Positions 6,445 to 14,267 are shown, numbered from the stretch's first letter. The stretch: 17,382 nucleotides of DNA from Pseudomonadota bacterium (GCA_023438115.1 JAEZEB010000334.1:1-17382), one strand, 5' to 3'. Notes: a model not told the origin generated them from the sequence alone. Numbers and translations are program-made.

Positions 6445-6846
6445 ATGACCACGGCCGCCGACCCCCGCTACATCGCGCCCACCGAAGGCTTCTTCACCAC
6501 GCTGGAACAGATCCCGCTCGAACGCCTGGGGGCCGTGGAAGGCGTCAAGCCCAAGGGCAAGGTGGAAGTGCGCCGGGCCATGGTGGGCGAGGACATCCTC
6601 ATGCTCCACGTGGTGCGCGAGAAGGGCCTGATCGATCCGGTGCACAAGCACGACGACCACGAGACCGTCGCCTACCTGATCCGCGGCAAGCTGCGCCTGG
6701 TCATCGGCGGCGAGGAATTCATCGCCGGTCCCGGCACCTCGTGGCGCCACCCCCGCGGCGTCGAACACTTCAGCGAGGCGCTGGAGGAGTGCGAGCAGCT
6801 CGAGATCAAGTCCCCGGTGCGCAAGACCTGGGTGACCGAGGACTGA
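6445..6846 (+). CDS. Small single-domain cupin protein
   Basis: A 133-residue cupin. Motif 1 is visible as PVHKHDDHETVAYLIRGKL with His67, His69 and Glu73; motif 2 as FIAGPGTSWRHPRGVEHF with His108. This is a complete 3-His/1-Glu metal site. The protein is small and has only one domain, so it could be a dioxygenase, isomerase or a metal-dependent lyase; the family covers many reactions. I chose ATG 6445 over TTG 6427 because the predicted transcript start near 6416 leaves almost no leader for the latter. No strong ribosome site precedes either. It is the first gene of the plus operon and is followed after 13 bp by the oxygenase gene, so the two probably act on related compounds. Confidence 0.82.
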   Translation: MTTAADPRYIAPTEGFFTTLEQIPLERLGAVEGVKPKGKVEVRRAMVGEDILMLHVVREKGLIDPVHKHDDHETVAYLIRGKLRLVIGGEEFIAGPGTSWRHPRGVEHFSEALEECEQLEIKSPVRKTWVTED

Positions 6847-6859
6847 GGGAAGCGACGCC

Positions 6860-7654
6860 ATGGCCGCTACCGCACCCACCTGGACCGCCGCGGGCGAGTA
6901 CGAACTGACCCGCGAGAACCTGCAACTGCTGCTGGACAACCGCATTCCCGTCATCCGCATCCGCGGCTTCGCGACGCCGCAGGAGTGCGCGAGCTTCAAC
7001 GAGGCCGCGCGCGCCGGCAACATCAAGTACTACAGCGTCGCCAAGCGCATCGGCTACATCGGCATGGCGCAGTACGAATACCGCTGGGGCCGGCCGAAGG
7101 AGGACTTCTTCGCCGCGGTGCCGCAGGCGCAGCGCGACCTCGACGACGTGCTGGCGCGCAGCAGCTTCGATCCGCTGCAGCGGCTGATCGACCGCCTGCA
7201 GGCTGTGTGGCCGCACCCGGTCGGCCTCGCCCGCGAGGAGCTGGGTCCGTACTACGCCGGCATCGTCCGCTTCGCCGGCGAGGGCGTCGACCTGCACGTG
7301 GACTGGGCGCCCGTCAACTCGCCGCACTACGCGATCGGCCGGATCGACGGGCAGCTGGGATGGAATTTCTTCGCCGAGGAGCTCGCCGAGGGCGGCGAGA
7401 CCACGGTGCACAACGCGCCCTGGGACCCGGAGATCGTCGACGGCGAGATTCCCAAGAGCTACGGCCTGCCGCCGGAGATCGTCGAGGGCTCGCCCAAGGC
7501 GGTCTACAAGGCGAGCGCCGGCGACGTGGTGCTGTTCAACACGCGCAACCCGCACGAGATCTCCGGCGGCACGCCCAAGCCCGGCGGCAGCCGCATCTCG
7601 ATCGGCTCCTTCGTCGGGCGCATGCCCGAAGGCGAACTGGTGCTCTGGTCCTGA
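6860..7654 (+). CDS. Fe(II)/2-oxoglutarate-dependent oxygenase-like protein
   Basis: A 264-residue protein with the jelly-roll oxygenase iron site: His146-x-Asp148 in VDLHVDWAP and distal His232 in NTRNPHEISGG. Arg245 in GGSRISIGSF, 13 residues later, is where these enzymes bind the 2-oxoglutarate carboxylate. The region GWNFFAEELAEGGETTVHN between them fits the family core, in which a strand-turn precedes the second half of the barrel. Such enzymes hydroxylate, demethylate or desaturate organic substrates using O2 and 2-oxoglutarate. The gene has GAGGGA 9 nt before its ATG and lies 13 bp after the cupin gene. A first oxidative attack on the imported substrate is a plausible role. The substrate is unknown. 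Confidence 0.8.
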   Translation: MAATAPTWTAAGEYELTRENLQLLLDNRIPVIRIRGFATPQECASFNEAARAGNIKYYSVAKRIGYIGMAQYEYRWGRPKEDFFAAVPQAQRDLDDVLARSSFDPLQRLIDRLQAVWPHPVGLAREELGPYYAGIVRFAGEGVDLHVDWAPVNSPHYAIGRIDGQLGWNFFAEELAEGGETTVHNAPWDPEIVDGEIPKSYGLPPEIVEGSPKAVYKASAGDVVLFNTRNPHEISGGTPKPGGSRISIGSFVGRMPEGELVLWS

Positions 7655-7662
7655 GTGCGCGC

Positions 7663-8007
7663 ATGATCGTCGAACTGCGCACCTACACCCTGCATCCCGG
7701 CCAGCAGGCGCCGTTCCTGTCGCTGATGGAGCGCGAGGGCATCGCGATCGAGCGCCCCATCCTCGGGCGGATGCTGGGTTTCTACGTCAGCGACATCGGG
7801 CCGCTGAACCAGGTGGTGCACATGTGGGGCTACGACAGCCACGAGGAACGCACGCGCCGCCGCGCGCTCCTTGCCGCCGCGCCCGAATGGGCCGCGTTCG
7901 TTCCCAAGGTGCTGCCGCTGATCCGCGACATGGAGAACCGCATCCTGGTGCCCGCTCCCTTCGCCGCGGTCGAAACGCTCGACTGGGCAGGCCCGCAACT
8001 TGCGTGA
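7663..8007 (+). CDS. NIPSNAP-family protein
   Basis: A 114-residue protein beginning MIVELRTYTLHPGQQAPFL, the classical NIPSNAP opening (a ferredoxin-like alpha/beta fold of the dimeric barrel superfamily). Later blocks include NQVVHMWGYDSHEER, the pattern WxYxSxxER common in the family, and the C-terminal IRDMENRILVPAPF. Family members turn up in bacterial catabolic operons but the biochemical role is mostly unknown; the fold also occurs in small cofactor-free monooxygenases. The start ATG is 8 bp after the oxygenase stop. Its position between an oxygenase and a transporter suggests a part in the same pathway. Confidence 0.85.
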   Translation: MIVELRTYTLHPGQQAPFLSLMEREGIAIERPILGRMLGFYVSDIGPLNQVVHMWGYDSHEERTRRRALLAAAPEWAAFVPKVLPLIRDMENRILVPAPFAAVETLDWAGPQLA

Positions 8008-8032
8008 CGGCCGGGCAACCACGGAACGAACG

Positions 8033-8698
8033 ATGCAGTCCTCTTCCCTCCCCCGACCTCTTGCGGCGATGAACTCCTCTCCAACTCCCTCGCGGGATAT
8101 GCCCGCCGGTGCCGATCCGCTGGGCCCCACGCTGCAACGCGCCGCCTACGTGTCGCGCTGCCTCGCATGGCTGGGCGGCGCACTGCTGCTGCTGTGCGCG
8201 ATCCTGGTGTCCCTCGACGTGGTCTTCCGCGCGCTGCTGAAGGTGACCTTCTTCGAGAGCTTCGAGCTCTCCACCTATGCGTTCGCCATCGCCACCTCGC
8301 TGGGGATGTCGTATGCGCTCGCGAGCCGCGCGCACATCCGCATCGAGGCGGCCTACGTGCTGCTGCCGGTGCGCTGGCGCGGCTGGCTCGACGTCGCTGC
8401 CTACGTGGCGCTCACGGTCTGCGCCGGCGTGCTGCTGTACTGGTGCGCCGCGACCGTTTTCGACAACTACGACAGCGGCGCACGCAGCAACTCCTCGCTG
8501 GCCATGCCCCTGGCGATCCCGCAAGGGCTGTGGCTCCTGGGGCTGGCGTGGTTCGCGCTGCTCGCGCTGCTCTACGCGCTGCACGGCCTGCTGCTTTGCC
8601 TGCGTGGCCGGCCCGAGGCGGCCCACCGGAAACTGGGCGTGTCCTCGCTCGAGGAAGAGATCCAGGCCAGCGGCGCGCGCGAGGAGAAGCAGCCATGA
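8033..8698 (+). CDS. TRAP transporter small permease (DctQ type)
   Basis: A 221-residue membrane protein with four clear transmembrane stretches: CLAWLGGALLLLCAILVSL, the FELSTYAFAIATSLGMSYAL segment, WLDVAAYVALTVCAGVLLYW and LWLLGLAWFALLALLYALHG. The second is followed by SRAHIRIE, matching the conserved 'G-x-H-I' region of DctQ proteins. The N-terminal 30 or so residues are polar and low-complexity, so ATG 8069 is a possible later start. I chose 8033, which has a GGAA element just upstream. It ends inside the start codon of the large permease gene (ATGA overlap), the usual arrangement. It forms the membrane complex with the large subunit. Confidence 0.9.
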   Translation: MQSSSLPRPLAAMNSSPTPSRDMPAGADPLGPTLQRAAYVSRCLAWLGGALLLLCAILVSLDVVFRALLKVTFFESFELSTYAFAIATSLGMSYALASRAHIRIEAAYVLLPVRWRGWLDVAAYVALTVCAGVLLYWCAATVFDNYDSGARSNSSLAMPLAIPQGLWLLGLAWFALLALLYALHGLLLCLRGRPEAAHRKLGVSSLEEEIQASGAREEKQP

Positions 8699-9999
8699 TG
8701 ATGGGAACCACCGTGCTGCTGCTGCTCCTGCTGGCGGGCAGCAGCGTCTTCGTGGCGGCCGTGCTCGGGCTGCTGGGCGGCACCCTGTCGGGCGCCTTCT
8801 CCACCTTCCCGCTGATCCGCGGGCTGGGCGAGGTCGCCTGGAGTTCCAGCGCCGACTTCGTGCTGGTGGCCGTGCCCATGTTCATCCTGATGGGCGAGCT
8901 GCTGCTGCGATCGGGCGTCACCGACTCCATGTTCACGGCGCTGGACCGCTGGGTGGGCCACGTGCCGGGTGGCCTGATGCACACCAACATCGCCTCGTCC
9001 GCGGTGTTCGCCGCCACCTCGGGTTCGAGCATCGCCACGGCGGCCACCATCGGCACCGTGTCGATCCCGAACATGGAGAAGTACGGCTACCGGCCTTCGA
9101 TCTTCCTGGGCACCATCGCCGCCGGCGGTACGCTGGGCATCCTGGTTCCCCCGAGCATCAACATGGTGCTCTATGGCGCCATGTCGGAGACGGCCGTGTC
9201 GGACCTGTACCTCGCGGCGCTCATCCCGGGCTTGGCACTGGCGCTGCTGTTCTCGCTCTACGTCTACGCGGCCTGCAAGATCAACAAGTCGCTCGCGCCT
9301 TCCGGCGATCGGCCGGCGGCGTCGTGGGGCGAACGCTTCGCCTCGCTCGTCCACCTGGGCCCGCCGCTGTTCCTGTTCCTGCTGGTGGTCGGCTCGATCT
9401 ACGCGGGGCTCGCCACCGCCACCGAAGCGTCGGCGCTGGGCGTGGTGGGCGCGCTGGTCCTGGTGATGCTGCGCGGCCGCCTGAGCGTGGAGATGCTGCT
9501 GCGTTCCTTCGAGGGCACCGTGCGCACCACGGCGATGGTGATGGTGATCGTGATCGCCGCCTACTTCCTCAACTTCGTTCTGTCCACGCTGGGCCTGACG
9601 GACCGCGCGGTCAGCTGGGTGGGCGAACTGAACTGGCCGCCGCTCGGCGTGCTGCTCGCCATCATCGTGCTGTACGTGATCCTCGGCTGCTTCGTCGAGT
9701 CGCTGACGCTGATGGTGGCTACCACCCCGATCGTGGTGCCCATCATCGCCAACCTCGGCTACAGCCCGGTCTGGTTCGGCGTGGTGTTCGTGATCCTGAT
9801 CGAGACGGCGCTCATCACGCCCCCCATCGGCATGAACCTGTTCGTCGTGCAGTCCGTGCGCAAGGGCGGCGCCTTCCGCGACGTGGTCGTCGGCTCGCTG
9901 CCCTTCGTCGGCATCATGTTCCTGCTGATCGCCCTGCTGATCGCCTTCCCTTCGCTGGCCCTGTGGCTGCCGGAGCTCTTCGCCTCAACCCGCGCCTAG
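8695..9999 (+). CDS. TRAP transporter large permease (DctM type)
   Basis: A 434-residue, highly hydrophobic protein with about a dozen membrane segments. It carries DctM hallmarks: VPMFILMGELLLRSG near residue 60, the serine-rich ASSAVFAATSGSSIATAATIG, GTLGILVPPSINMVLYG, ATEASALGVVGALVLV and the C-terminal ITPPIGMNLFV. TRAP systems use sodium or proton gradients and a periplasmic binding protein to import organic acids and similar anions. GAGGAG lies upstream of ATG 8695, which overlaps the small-subunit stop. Start codons ATG ATG are tandem, so the N-terminus may be one or two residues shorter. The family assignment is secure; the substrate is not predictable. Confidence 0.95.
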   Translation: MMMGTTVLLLLLLAGSSVFVAAVLGLLGGTLSGAFSTFPLIRGLGEVAWSSSADFVLVAVPMFILMGELLLRSGVTDSMFTALDRWVGHVPGGLMHTNIASSAVFAATSGSSIATAATIGTVSIPNMEKYGYRPSIFLGTIAAGGTLGILVPPSINMVLYGAMSETAVSDLYLAALIPGLALALLFSLYVYAACKINKSLAPSGDRPAASWGERFASLVHLGPPLFLFLLVVGSIYAGLATATEASALGVVGALVLVMLRGRLSVEMLLRSFEGTVRTTAMVMVIVIAAYFLNFVLSTLGLTDRAVSWVGELNWPPLGVLLAIIVLYVILGCFVESLTLMVATTPIVVPIIANLGYSPVWFGVVFVILIETALITPPIGMNLFVVQSVRKGGAFRDVVVGSLPFVGIMFLLIALLIAFPSLALWLPELFASTRA

Positions 10000-10035
10000 A
10001 TGCGCCCTTTTCCGCAACTCTCCCGGAGATCGACA

Positions 10036-11079
10036 ATGAAGCTAGCTAGCAAGATGGCCTGTGCCGTGGCGATGGGCGCCGCCCTCGCGGGTGCCGCGCA
10101 GGCGCAGTCCAAGGCCACCCTCCAGGTGGTGGGCAACCTCGGCATCACCACGCAGTCCAAGGAACTGGAAGCGCCTTTCTGGGCCAAGCAGGTGCCGGAG
10201 GCCACCGGCGGCCGCATCACCGCCAACTTCAAGCCCTGGAACGAGATGGGCCTCAAGGGTCCGGAAGTGTTCAAGATGCTGGGGCAGGGCGTGTTCGACG
10301 TCGGCACCACGCAGCTGGGTTTCGTCGCCGGCGACAACGCCATCAACGACGCGACCGACCTGGCCGGCGTGTCGCCCGACATCGACACCTTCCACAAGGT
10401 GACCGCGGCCTTCCGCCCCACGCTGGAGCAGCACTACGAGAAGCAGAAGGTGAAGGTGCTGGGCCTGTTCTCGTACCAGGCGCAGGTGCTGTTCTGCCGC
10501 GACGAGATCAAGGGCCTGGCCGACCTGAAGGGCCGCAAGGTGCGCACCTCGGGCGCCTCGCAGGCGGACTTCATCGCCTACTTCGGCGGCTCGGGTGTCA
10601 ACATGAACTTCGGCGAAGTCCAGCAGTCGCTGCAGAACGGCGTGATCGACTGCGCGATCACCGGCACGCTGGGCGGCTACAAGGCGAAGTGGCACGACGG
10701 CGCGAAGTACCTGTTCGCGCTGCCGATCAACTGGGGCGCGGGCCTGTCGGGCATGAACATGTCCAGCTGGCGCAAGCTGGACGCCGCCACGCAGAAGACG
10801 CTGCTGGAGCAGTACGCTGCGCTCGAGAAGGCGATCTACCAGCAGAACGTGCGCGAGAACGAACTGGGTCTGGCCTGCAACACCGGCGGCGCCTGCTCCG
10901 AAGGTCCCGCCGCGAAGATGACGCTGGTGCAGCCCTCCGCCGCCGACATCGAGCTGCGCAAGAAGGCGCTGCTCGAACAGGTCCTGCCGCGCTGGGCCTC
11001 CCGCTGCGGCGCCGCCTGCGTCAAGACCTGGAACGACACCGTCGGCAAGGTCGTCGGCCTGACCGCGGCCGCGAAGTGA
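10036..11079 (+). CDS. TRAP transporter substrate-binding protein (DctP type)
   Basis: A 347-residue periplasmic binding protein. Residues 1-23 are a signal peptide (MKLASK, Ala-rich core, AQA|QS cleavage). DctP-type blocks follow: TGGRITANFKPWNEMGLKGPEVFKML, LADLKGRKVRTSG with Arg170 at the position that salt-bridges a substrate carboxylate, and EVQQSLQNGVIDCAITG. It therefore probably binds a carboxylate. Mature Cys at 154, 206, 281, 287, 324 and 328 are unusually numerous, and the last four sit in two short CxnC pairs, suggesting disulfides. GGAG precedes ATG 10036; the reading from 10000 would add a polar tail ahead of the signal peptide, which is unlikely. The EamA gene overlaps its stop by one base. 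Confidence 0.92.
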   Translation: MKLASKMACAVAMGAALAGAAQAQSKATLQVVGNLGITTQSKELEAPFWAKQVPEATGGRITANFKPWNEMGLKGPEVFKMLGQGVFDVGTTQLGFVAGDNAINDATDLAGVSPDIDTFHKVTAAFRPTLEQHYEKQKVKVLGLFSYQAQVLFCRDEIKGLADLKGRKVRTSGASQADFIAYFGGSGVNMNFGEVQQSLQNGVIDCAITGTLGGYKAKWHDGAKYLFALPINWGAGLSGMNMSSWRKLDAATQKTLLEQYAALEKAIYQQNVRENELGLACNTGGACSEGPAAKMTLVQPSAADIELRKKALLEQVLPRWASRCGAACVKTWNDTVGKVVGLTAAAK

Positions 11080-11987
11080 TGCCGGCCGGCAGCGTGGGCG
11101 CCGCCCGCGGCGTTCCCGCGCTGCTGCTGCTGGTGATGGCGACCTGGGGATTGAACATCCCCGCCGTGAAGGCACTCACCGGCGTGATGGACGTCATCTG
11201 GGTCGGCACCATCCGCCTGCTGGCCGCCACGGCCACGATCACGGCCTGCCTGTGGGTGCGCGACCGCCGCCTGCCGCGCCTGGGACGGCGCGAGTGGGGC
11301 GTGCTCGCTTGCATCGCGGTCCTGACCATCTACGCCAACCAGCTCCTGTTCGTGCAGGGCATGCGCATGGCGAGCGCGAGCAATGCCTCGCTCGTGATGG
11401 CGCTGATGCCCCTGCTCGCGCTCCTCGCCGGCGCCCTGCTGCTGCGCGAGCGCATCGGCGGCCGTGCGCTGGCCGGCGTGGTCCTGGGCTTCGCCGGCGT
11501 CGCGGTGGTGGTGCTGCGCGCGCAAGGCGCGCAGGTGGGCATTCCGGGCGCGGGGGAACTCGTGATCCTCGCCGGCCTGGTGGCCTTCATCCTCGGGGGC
11601 CTGCTGATCCAGCGGGCCGTGCGGCGCCTCGACGCGCTGGTGGTCGGCTGGGCGATCTATGTCTGCGGCACCACGATGCTGTGCCTGCATGCGGCCTTGG
11701 CTGGCGGCTGGCGGGAAGCCGCGGCGGCCTTCCGGATCGACTGGGTCTGGTGGTGCGCGCTGTATTCCGGCGTCCTGGGCACCGCGCTGTCGAACGTCGG
11801 CTGGTACTACGCCCTCGGGCGGGTCGGCCAGAGCCGCGCCAGCCCCTATCTCTACTGGATCGCCATCTTCGGCGTCGGCTTCTCCGCGCTGGTGCTGTCG
11901 GAGCCCCTGGGCTGGTGGCATGCGCTGGGGCTGGCCATGGTGGTCGCCGGCGTGCGCATGGGCGCGGGCGCGCGGCCCGCGTACTGA
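11079..11987 (+). CDS. EamA/DMT-superfamily transporter
   Basis: A 302-residue protein with about ten membrane segments in two EamA repeats. Features: LLVMATWGLNIPAVKAL at the start of repeat 1, then MASASNASLVMALMPLLALLAGALLLRERI, the standard end-of-repeat block. The second repeat begins with LVILAGLVAFILGGLLIQRA and ends LVLSEPLGWWHALGLAMVVAGV. DMT proteins usually export amino acids or small metabolites, though some import. The start ATG shares one base with the dctP-type stop (TGATG), so translation is coupled to the transporter operon. A role in releasing a side product or intermediate is an inference. It is convergent with the PrpD-type gene, with a 7-bp gap. Confidence 0.9.
   Translation: MPAGSVGAARGVPALLLLVMATWGLNIPAVKALTGVMDVIWVGTIRLLAATATITACLWVRDRRLPRLGRREWGVLACIAVLTIYANQLLFVQGMRMASASNASLVMALMPLLALLAGALLLRERIGGRALAGVVLGFAGVAVVVLRAQGAQVGIPGAGELVILAGLVAFILGGLLIQRAVRRLDALVVGWAIYVCGTTMLCLHAALAGGWREAAAAFRIDWVWWCALYSGVLGTALSNVGWYYALGRVGQSRASPYLYWIAIFGVGFSALVLSEPLGWWHALGLAMVVAGVRMGAGARPAY
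11963..11981. terminator. GC hairpin at the end of the plus operon (weak)
   Basis: CGCGGGC (11963-11969), a 5-nt loop and GCCCGCG (11975-11981) form a perfect 7-bp stem ending 3 nt before the EamA stop codon. It lies between two converging genes and could act in both directions. No T-tract follows, so the call is tentative. Confidence 0.3.
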
Positions 11988-11994
11988 GCGCGTC

Positions 11995-13407
11995 CTACGC
12001 GAGCAGTTCCAGCAGCGGCCGCGTGTCGTCCTGCTGCGCCAGGCCGTTCAGCCAGGCGATCGCCGCCTCCATGCGCGCCTCGCCTTGCGGCGAGGTCTCG
12101 CGCGTGAGCCGCCAGCAGAGGCGGAACTTGTCTTCCCGCTCGGCGACGCTCAGGGGCATCAGCGGGTGTCCCCAGGCATGCGGGATCTCGCGCTGCACGC
12201 GCGTGCCGTCCGCGAGCTCCAGGGCGAGCGACTGCGGATAGAACGCGTTCGGATTGGGGTGCGGCTTCTCCGCCGTGGTGATGCGGCGCGCCAGCGCCTC
12301 GACCGCCTCGCCCTCCAGGCGCCCGGGCGCGAAGGTGGTCGGGTCCACGCCGCCATAGATCACTTCGGCCGCGGCCACGTAGGGAACGCACAGGCGCGCG
12401 TAGTTGGGCGCGGGCTTGTGCACCATGGGCCGGCCCACCAGGCGCATGCCCAGCGGCGGCAGGTCCACGTGGATGGCGCGGATGCGTTCCAGTGCGTTGC
12501 CGGCGTCGAGGCCGAGCTCGCCGCGCAGCTGGCGCATGGCATGGATCACGCCATGCGTCACCCGTCCGCTGGGGAAGGGCTTGTGCGACAGCTGCGTGAC
12601 CTTCCACGGCTGCCCCATCTCCGCGAGCGCGGCTTCGATCTCGCCGCCGTGTTCGAAGTTGTGGAAGAAGCCGAAACGCCCGCCCAGGATCTCCACCGGC
12701 GCGGTGATGCCCACGCGCGCCATGTCGTGCGCCTGCACGGCGTTGCGCGCCGCGAAGCCCATCTGCATGGCCAGCATCATCGAGCCTTCTTCATGGGCCT
12801 GCATGGGGCCGCAGGCCTGCGAGTAGGCGATGCCGAAGGCGTAGCGCAGCTGCTCGCGCGGCAGCGGATCGAGGCAGGCCAGCGCGGCCAGCGCGGAGAA
12901 CACGCCGGTGGTGGCCGGCCGGAAGAAGAACATCGCGCTGCGCGTGGCCGCGGCCAGCGTGCACGACACTTCCAGGCCCACGACGAAGGCGCGCAGCAGG
13001 TCGCGGCCGCTGGGCGCGCGGCCTTGCGCCGCCAGTTCCTCTGCCTTGGCCATCAGCGCGGCGAAGAGCGGCGGTGTCGGCAGGATCACGCCGGGTTCGT
13101 AGACGCAGTCGTATTCGAGCGCGTGGCACTGGTAGCCGTTGGCGAGCGCGGCCACCGCGGCCGGCACGCGCCGTCCCGTGTTCCAGATGTGTGCGCCGCC
13201 CGCGCCGGCGCCGCCCCACGCGTCTGCAGCGGCGACGAGCTCGTCGAGCTTGGGCGCCATGCGGCCCGCGCAGGCCACGCCGACCGTGTCGAGGAAGAAC
13301 ACGGTGGCCGCGTCCACCGCCGAGGGCGGCAGGTCCTCGAAGCGGGTGGACAGGATGAGGTCGAGGAGGCGCTCGACGGGATCGTCGAAGGAGGATCCGG
13401 CGGTCAT
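11995..13407 (-). CDS. MmgE/PrpD family protein (2-methylcitrate dehydratase-like)
   Basis: A 470-residue protein of normal length for the family, which includes 2-methylcitrate dehydratase, cis-aconitate decarboxylase (IRG1) and iminodisuccinate epimerase. Marks: FFLDTVGVACAGR near the N-terminus, ALANGYQCHALEYD, ATTGVFSALAALA, AFGIAYSQACGPMQAHEEGS, KPFPSGRVTHGVIHAM and AEKPHPNPNAFYPQSL. The AYSQACG and CHALEYD blocks line the active site in known structures. The enzymes add or remove water, or decarboxylate, on tricarboxylic or dicarboxylic acids without a cofactor. Start ATG 13407 overlaps the crotonase gene stop by 4 bp, so the two are coupled. Without prpB or prpC nearby, methylcitrate is not the obvious substrate; a substituted dicarboxylate made by the neighbouring enzymes is more likely. 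Confidence 0.88.
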   Translation of the reverse strand: MTAGSSFDDPVERLLDLILSTRFEDLPPSAVDAATVFFLDTVGVACAGRMAPKLDELVAAADAWGGAGAGGAHIWNTGRRVPAAVAALANGYQCHALEYDCVYEPGVILPTPPLFAALMAKAEELAAQGRAPSGRDLLRAFVVGLEVSCTLAAATRSAMFFFRPATTGVFSALAALACLDPLPREQLRYAFGIAYSQACGPMQAHEEGSMMLAMQMGFAARNAVQAHDMARVGITAPVEILGGRFGFFHNFEHGGEIEAALAEMGQPWKVTQLSHKPFPSGRVTHGVIHAMRQLRGELGLDAGNALERIRAIHVDLPPLGMRLVGRPMVHKPAPNYARLCVPYVAAAEVIYGGVDPTTFAPGRLEGEAVEALARRITTAEKPHPNPNAFYPQSLALELADGTRVQREIPHAWGHPLMPLSVAEREDKFRLCWRLTRETSPQGEARMEAAIAWLNGLAQQDDTRPLLELLA

Positions 13408-14195
13408 TCGGGCTTTCGGTGCGAAGGGAAGGCGGCGGGGCGCTTCTGCAGGAAGGCGTCGCGGCCTTCGATGAAGTCGGGCGTGGAGAAGGAACCGTGG
13501 AAGTCGCGCACCGCCTGCGCGATGCCGGCGGGATCGTGGTCCACGACGGCGCGCAGGCCGCGCTTGAGCGCCTGGTTGGCCGTGAGCGAATTGGCGGCGA
13601 TCGCCTGCAGCACCGCTTCGGTCGTGGCCGAGAACTCCGCGGCCGGCAGCACCTGGTTGACCAGGCGCGTCTGCAGCGCGCGCGTTGCGTCCCACACCTG
13701 GCCGCCGAACAGCAGCTCGCTGGCCGCGCCGAGCCCGCAGCCGCGCACGAGGCGCAGCAGGTCGCTGGGGTGGTAGGACAGGCCCAGGCGCGAGGGCGTG
13801 ACGGCGAAGCGCGCCTGCTCGCTCGCGATGCGGAAGTCGCAGGCCATCGCCAGGCTCACGCCGCCGCCCACGCACGCGCCCTCGATCAGCGCCACGGTGG
13901 GCAGCGGACTGGCCGCCAGCGCATCGGCCGCGGCCTGGATCTCGTCGTTGGCGCGGACCGCCTCCTGCGGGTCGGCATAGGTCTGCTCGAATTCGCTGAT
14001 GTCGGCGCCGGCGGCGAACATGCCCGGCTGGGCCGACTGCAGTACCAGCACCCGCACCTGCGGATCGGCGAGCGCCTGCGCCACGAGGCCGGGCATCGCG
14101 CACCACATGGCGCGGGTGAACGCGTTGCGGCGTTGCGGATGGTCGATGAGGATGCGGGCGACGGGCCCGGCGGCTTGCAGCCGAAGCAGTTGCAT
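13404..14195 (-). CDS. Enoyl-CoA hydratase/isomerase (crotonase) family protein
   Basis: A 263-residue crotonase-fold enzyme. The oxyanion-hole regions are present: MFAAGADISEF (residues 59-69) and ALIEGACVGGGVSLAMACDFRIA (102-124). In rat enoyl-CoA hydratase two glutamates (144 and 164) do the chemistry. By motif alignment the first is replaced here (the usual PE pair reads Pro134-Ser135 in AVTPSRLGLSYHPSD), while the second is kept as Glu160 in AASELLFGG. Family members lacking one glutamate often do other reactions (isomerisation, hydrolysis, decarboxylation), so a simple hydratase is uncertain. ATG 14195 is the natural start by comparison with the family, although the upstream ribosome site is weak. 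It is the first gene of a two-gene minus operon with the PrpD-type gene. Confidence 0.88.
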   Translation of the reverse strand: MQLLRLQAAGPVARILIDHPQRRNAFTRAMWCAMPGLVAQALADPQVRVLVLQSAQPGMFAAGADISEFEQTYADPQEAVRANDEIQAAADALAASPLPTVALIEGACVGGGVSLAMACDFRIASEQARFAVTPSRLGLSYHPSDLLRLVRGCGLGAASELLFGGQVWDATRALQTRLVNQVLPAAEFSATTEAVLQAIAANSLTANQALKRGLRAVVDHDPAGIAQAVRDFHGSFSTPDFIEGRDAFLQKRPAAFPSHRKPE

Positions 14196-14220
14196 GTCAG
14201 TGGGTTCCAAGCGAGGCGAT

Positions 14221-14246
14221 GATAATATGTCCGTACAACTTGGACA
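14221..14246. promoter_or_regulatory. Divergent promoter region with an inverted repeat
   Basis: The 72-bp gap 14196-14267 separates the crotonase and imidase-like genes. It contains an AT-rich island with GATAAT (14221-14226, plus) and TATTAT (14227-14222, minus), both near -10 consensus, but no convincing -35 for either. Beside it is TGTCC (14228-14232), 9 nt, GGACA (14242-14246), a perfect 5-bp inverted repeat. On the minus strand it also holds the half-sites TTGTCC and TTGTAC, like those in the GntR-type operators at 6303 and 6377. Co-regulation is possible but unproven. Confidence 0.4.
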
Positions 14247-14267
14247 AGACGAGAGAGAGGTCGACCG

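Noticed and set aside
6431..6448. Five-codon mini-ORF overlapping the cupin start (ATGA)
   Set aside because: No ribosome site and too short to judge; an upstream coupling role cannot be supported.
5532..6452. Longer version of the first maleate-isomerase-like gene
   Set aside because: It would place coding sequence across both operators and promoters, with no family similarity in the added residues. TTG at 6275 has a clear ribosome site.
11659..13776. Long plus-strand open frame across the EamA end and the PrpD/crotonase genes
   Set aside because: Antisense to well-supported genes, low-complexity translation, no recognisable domain.
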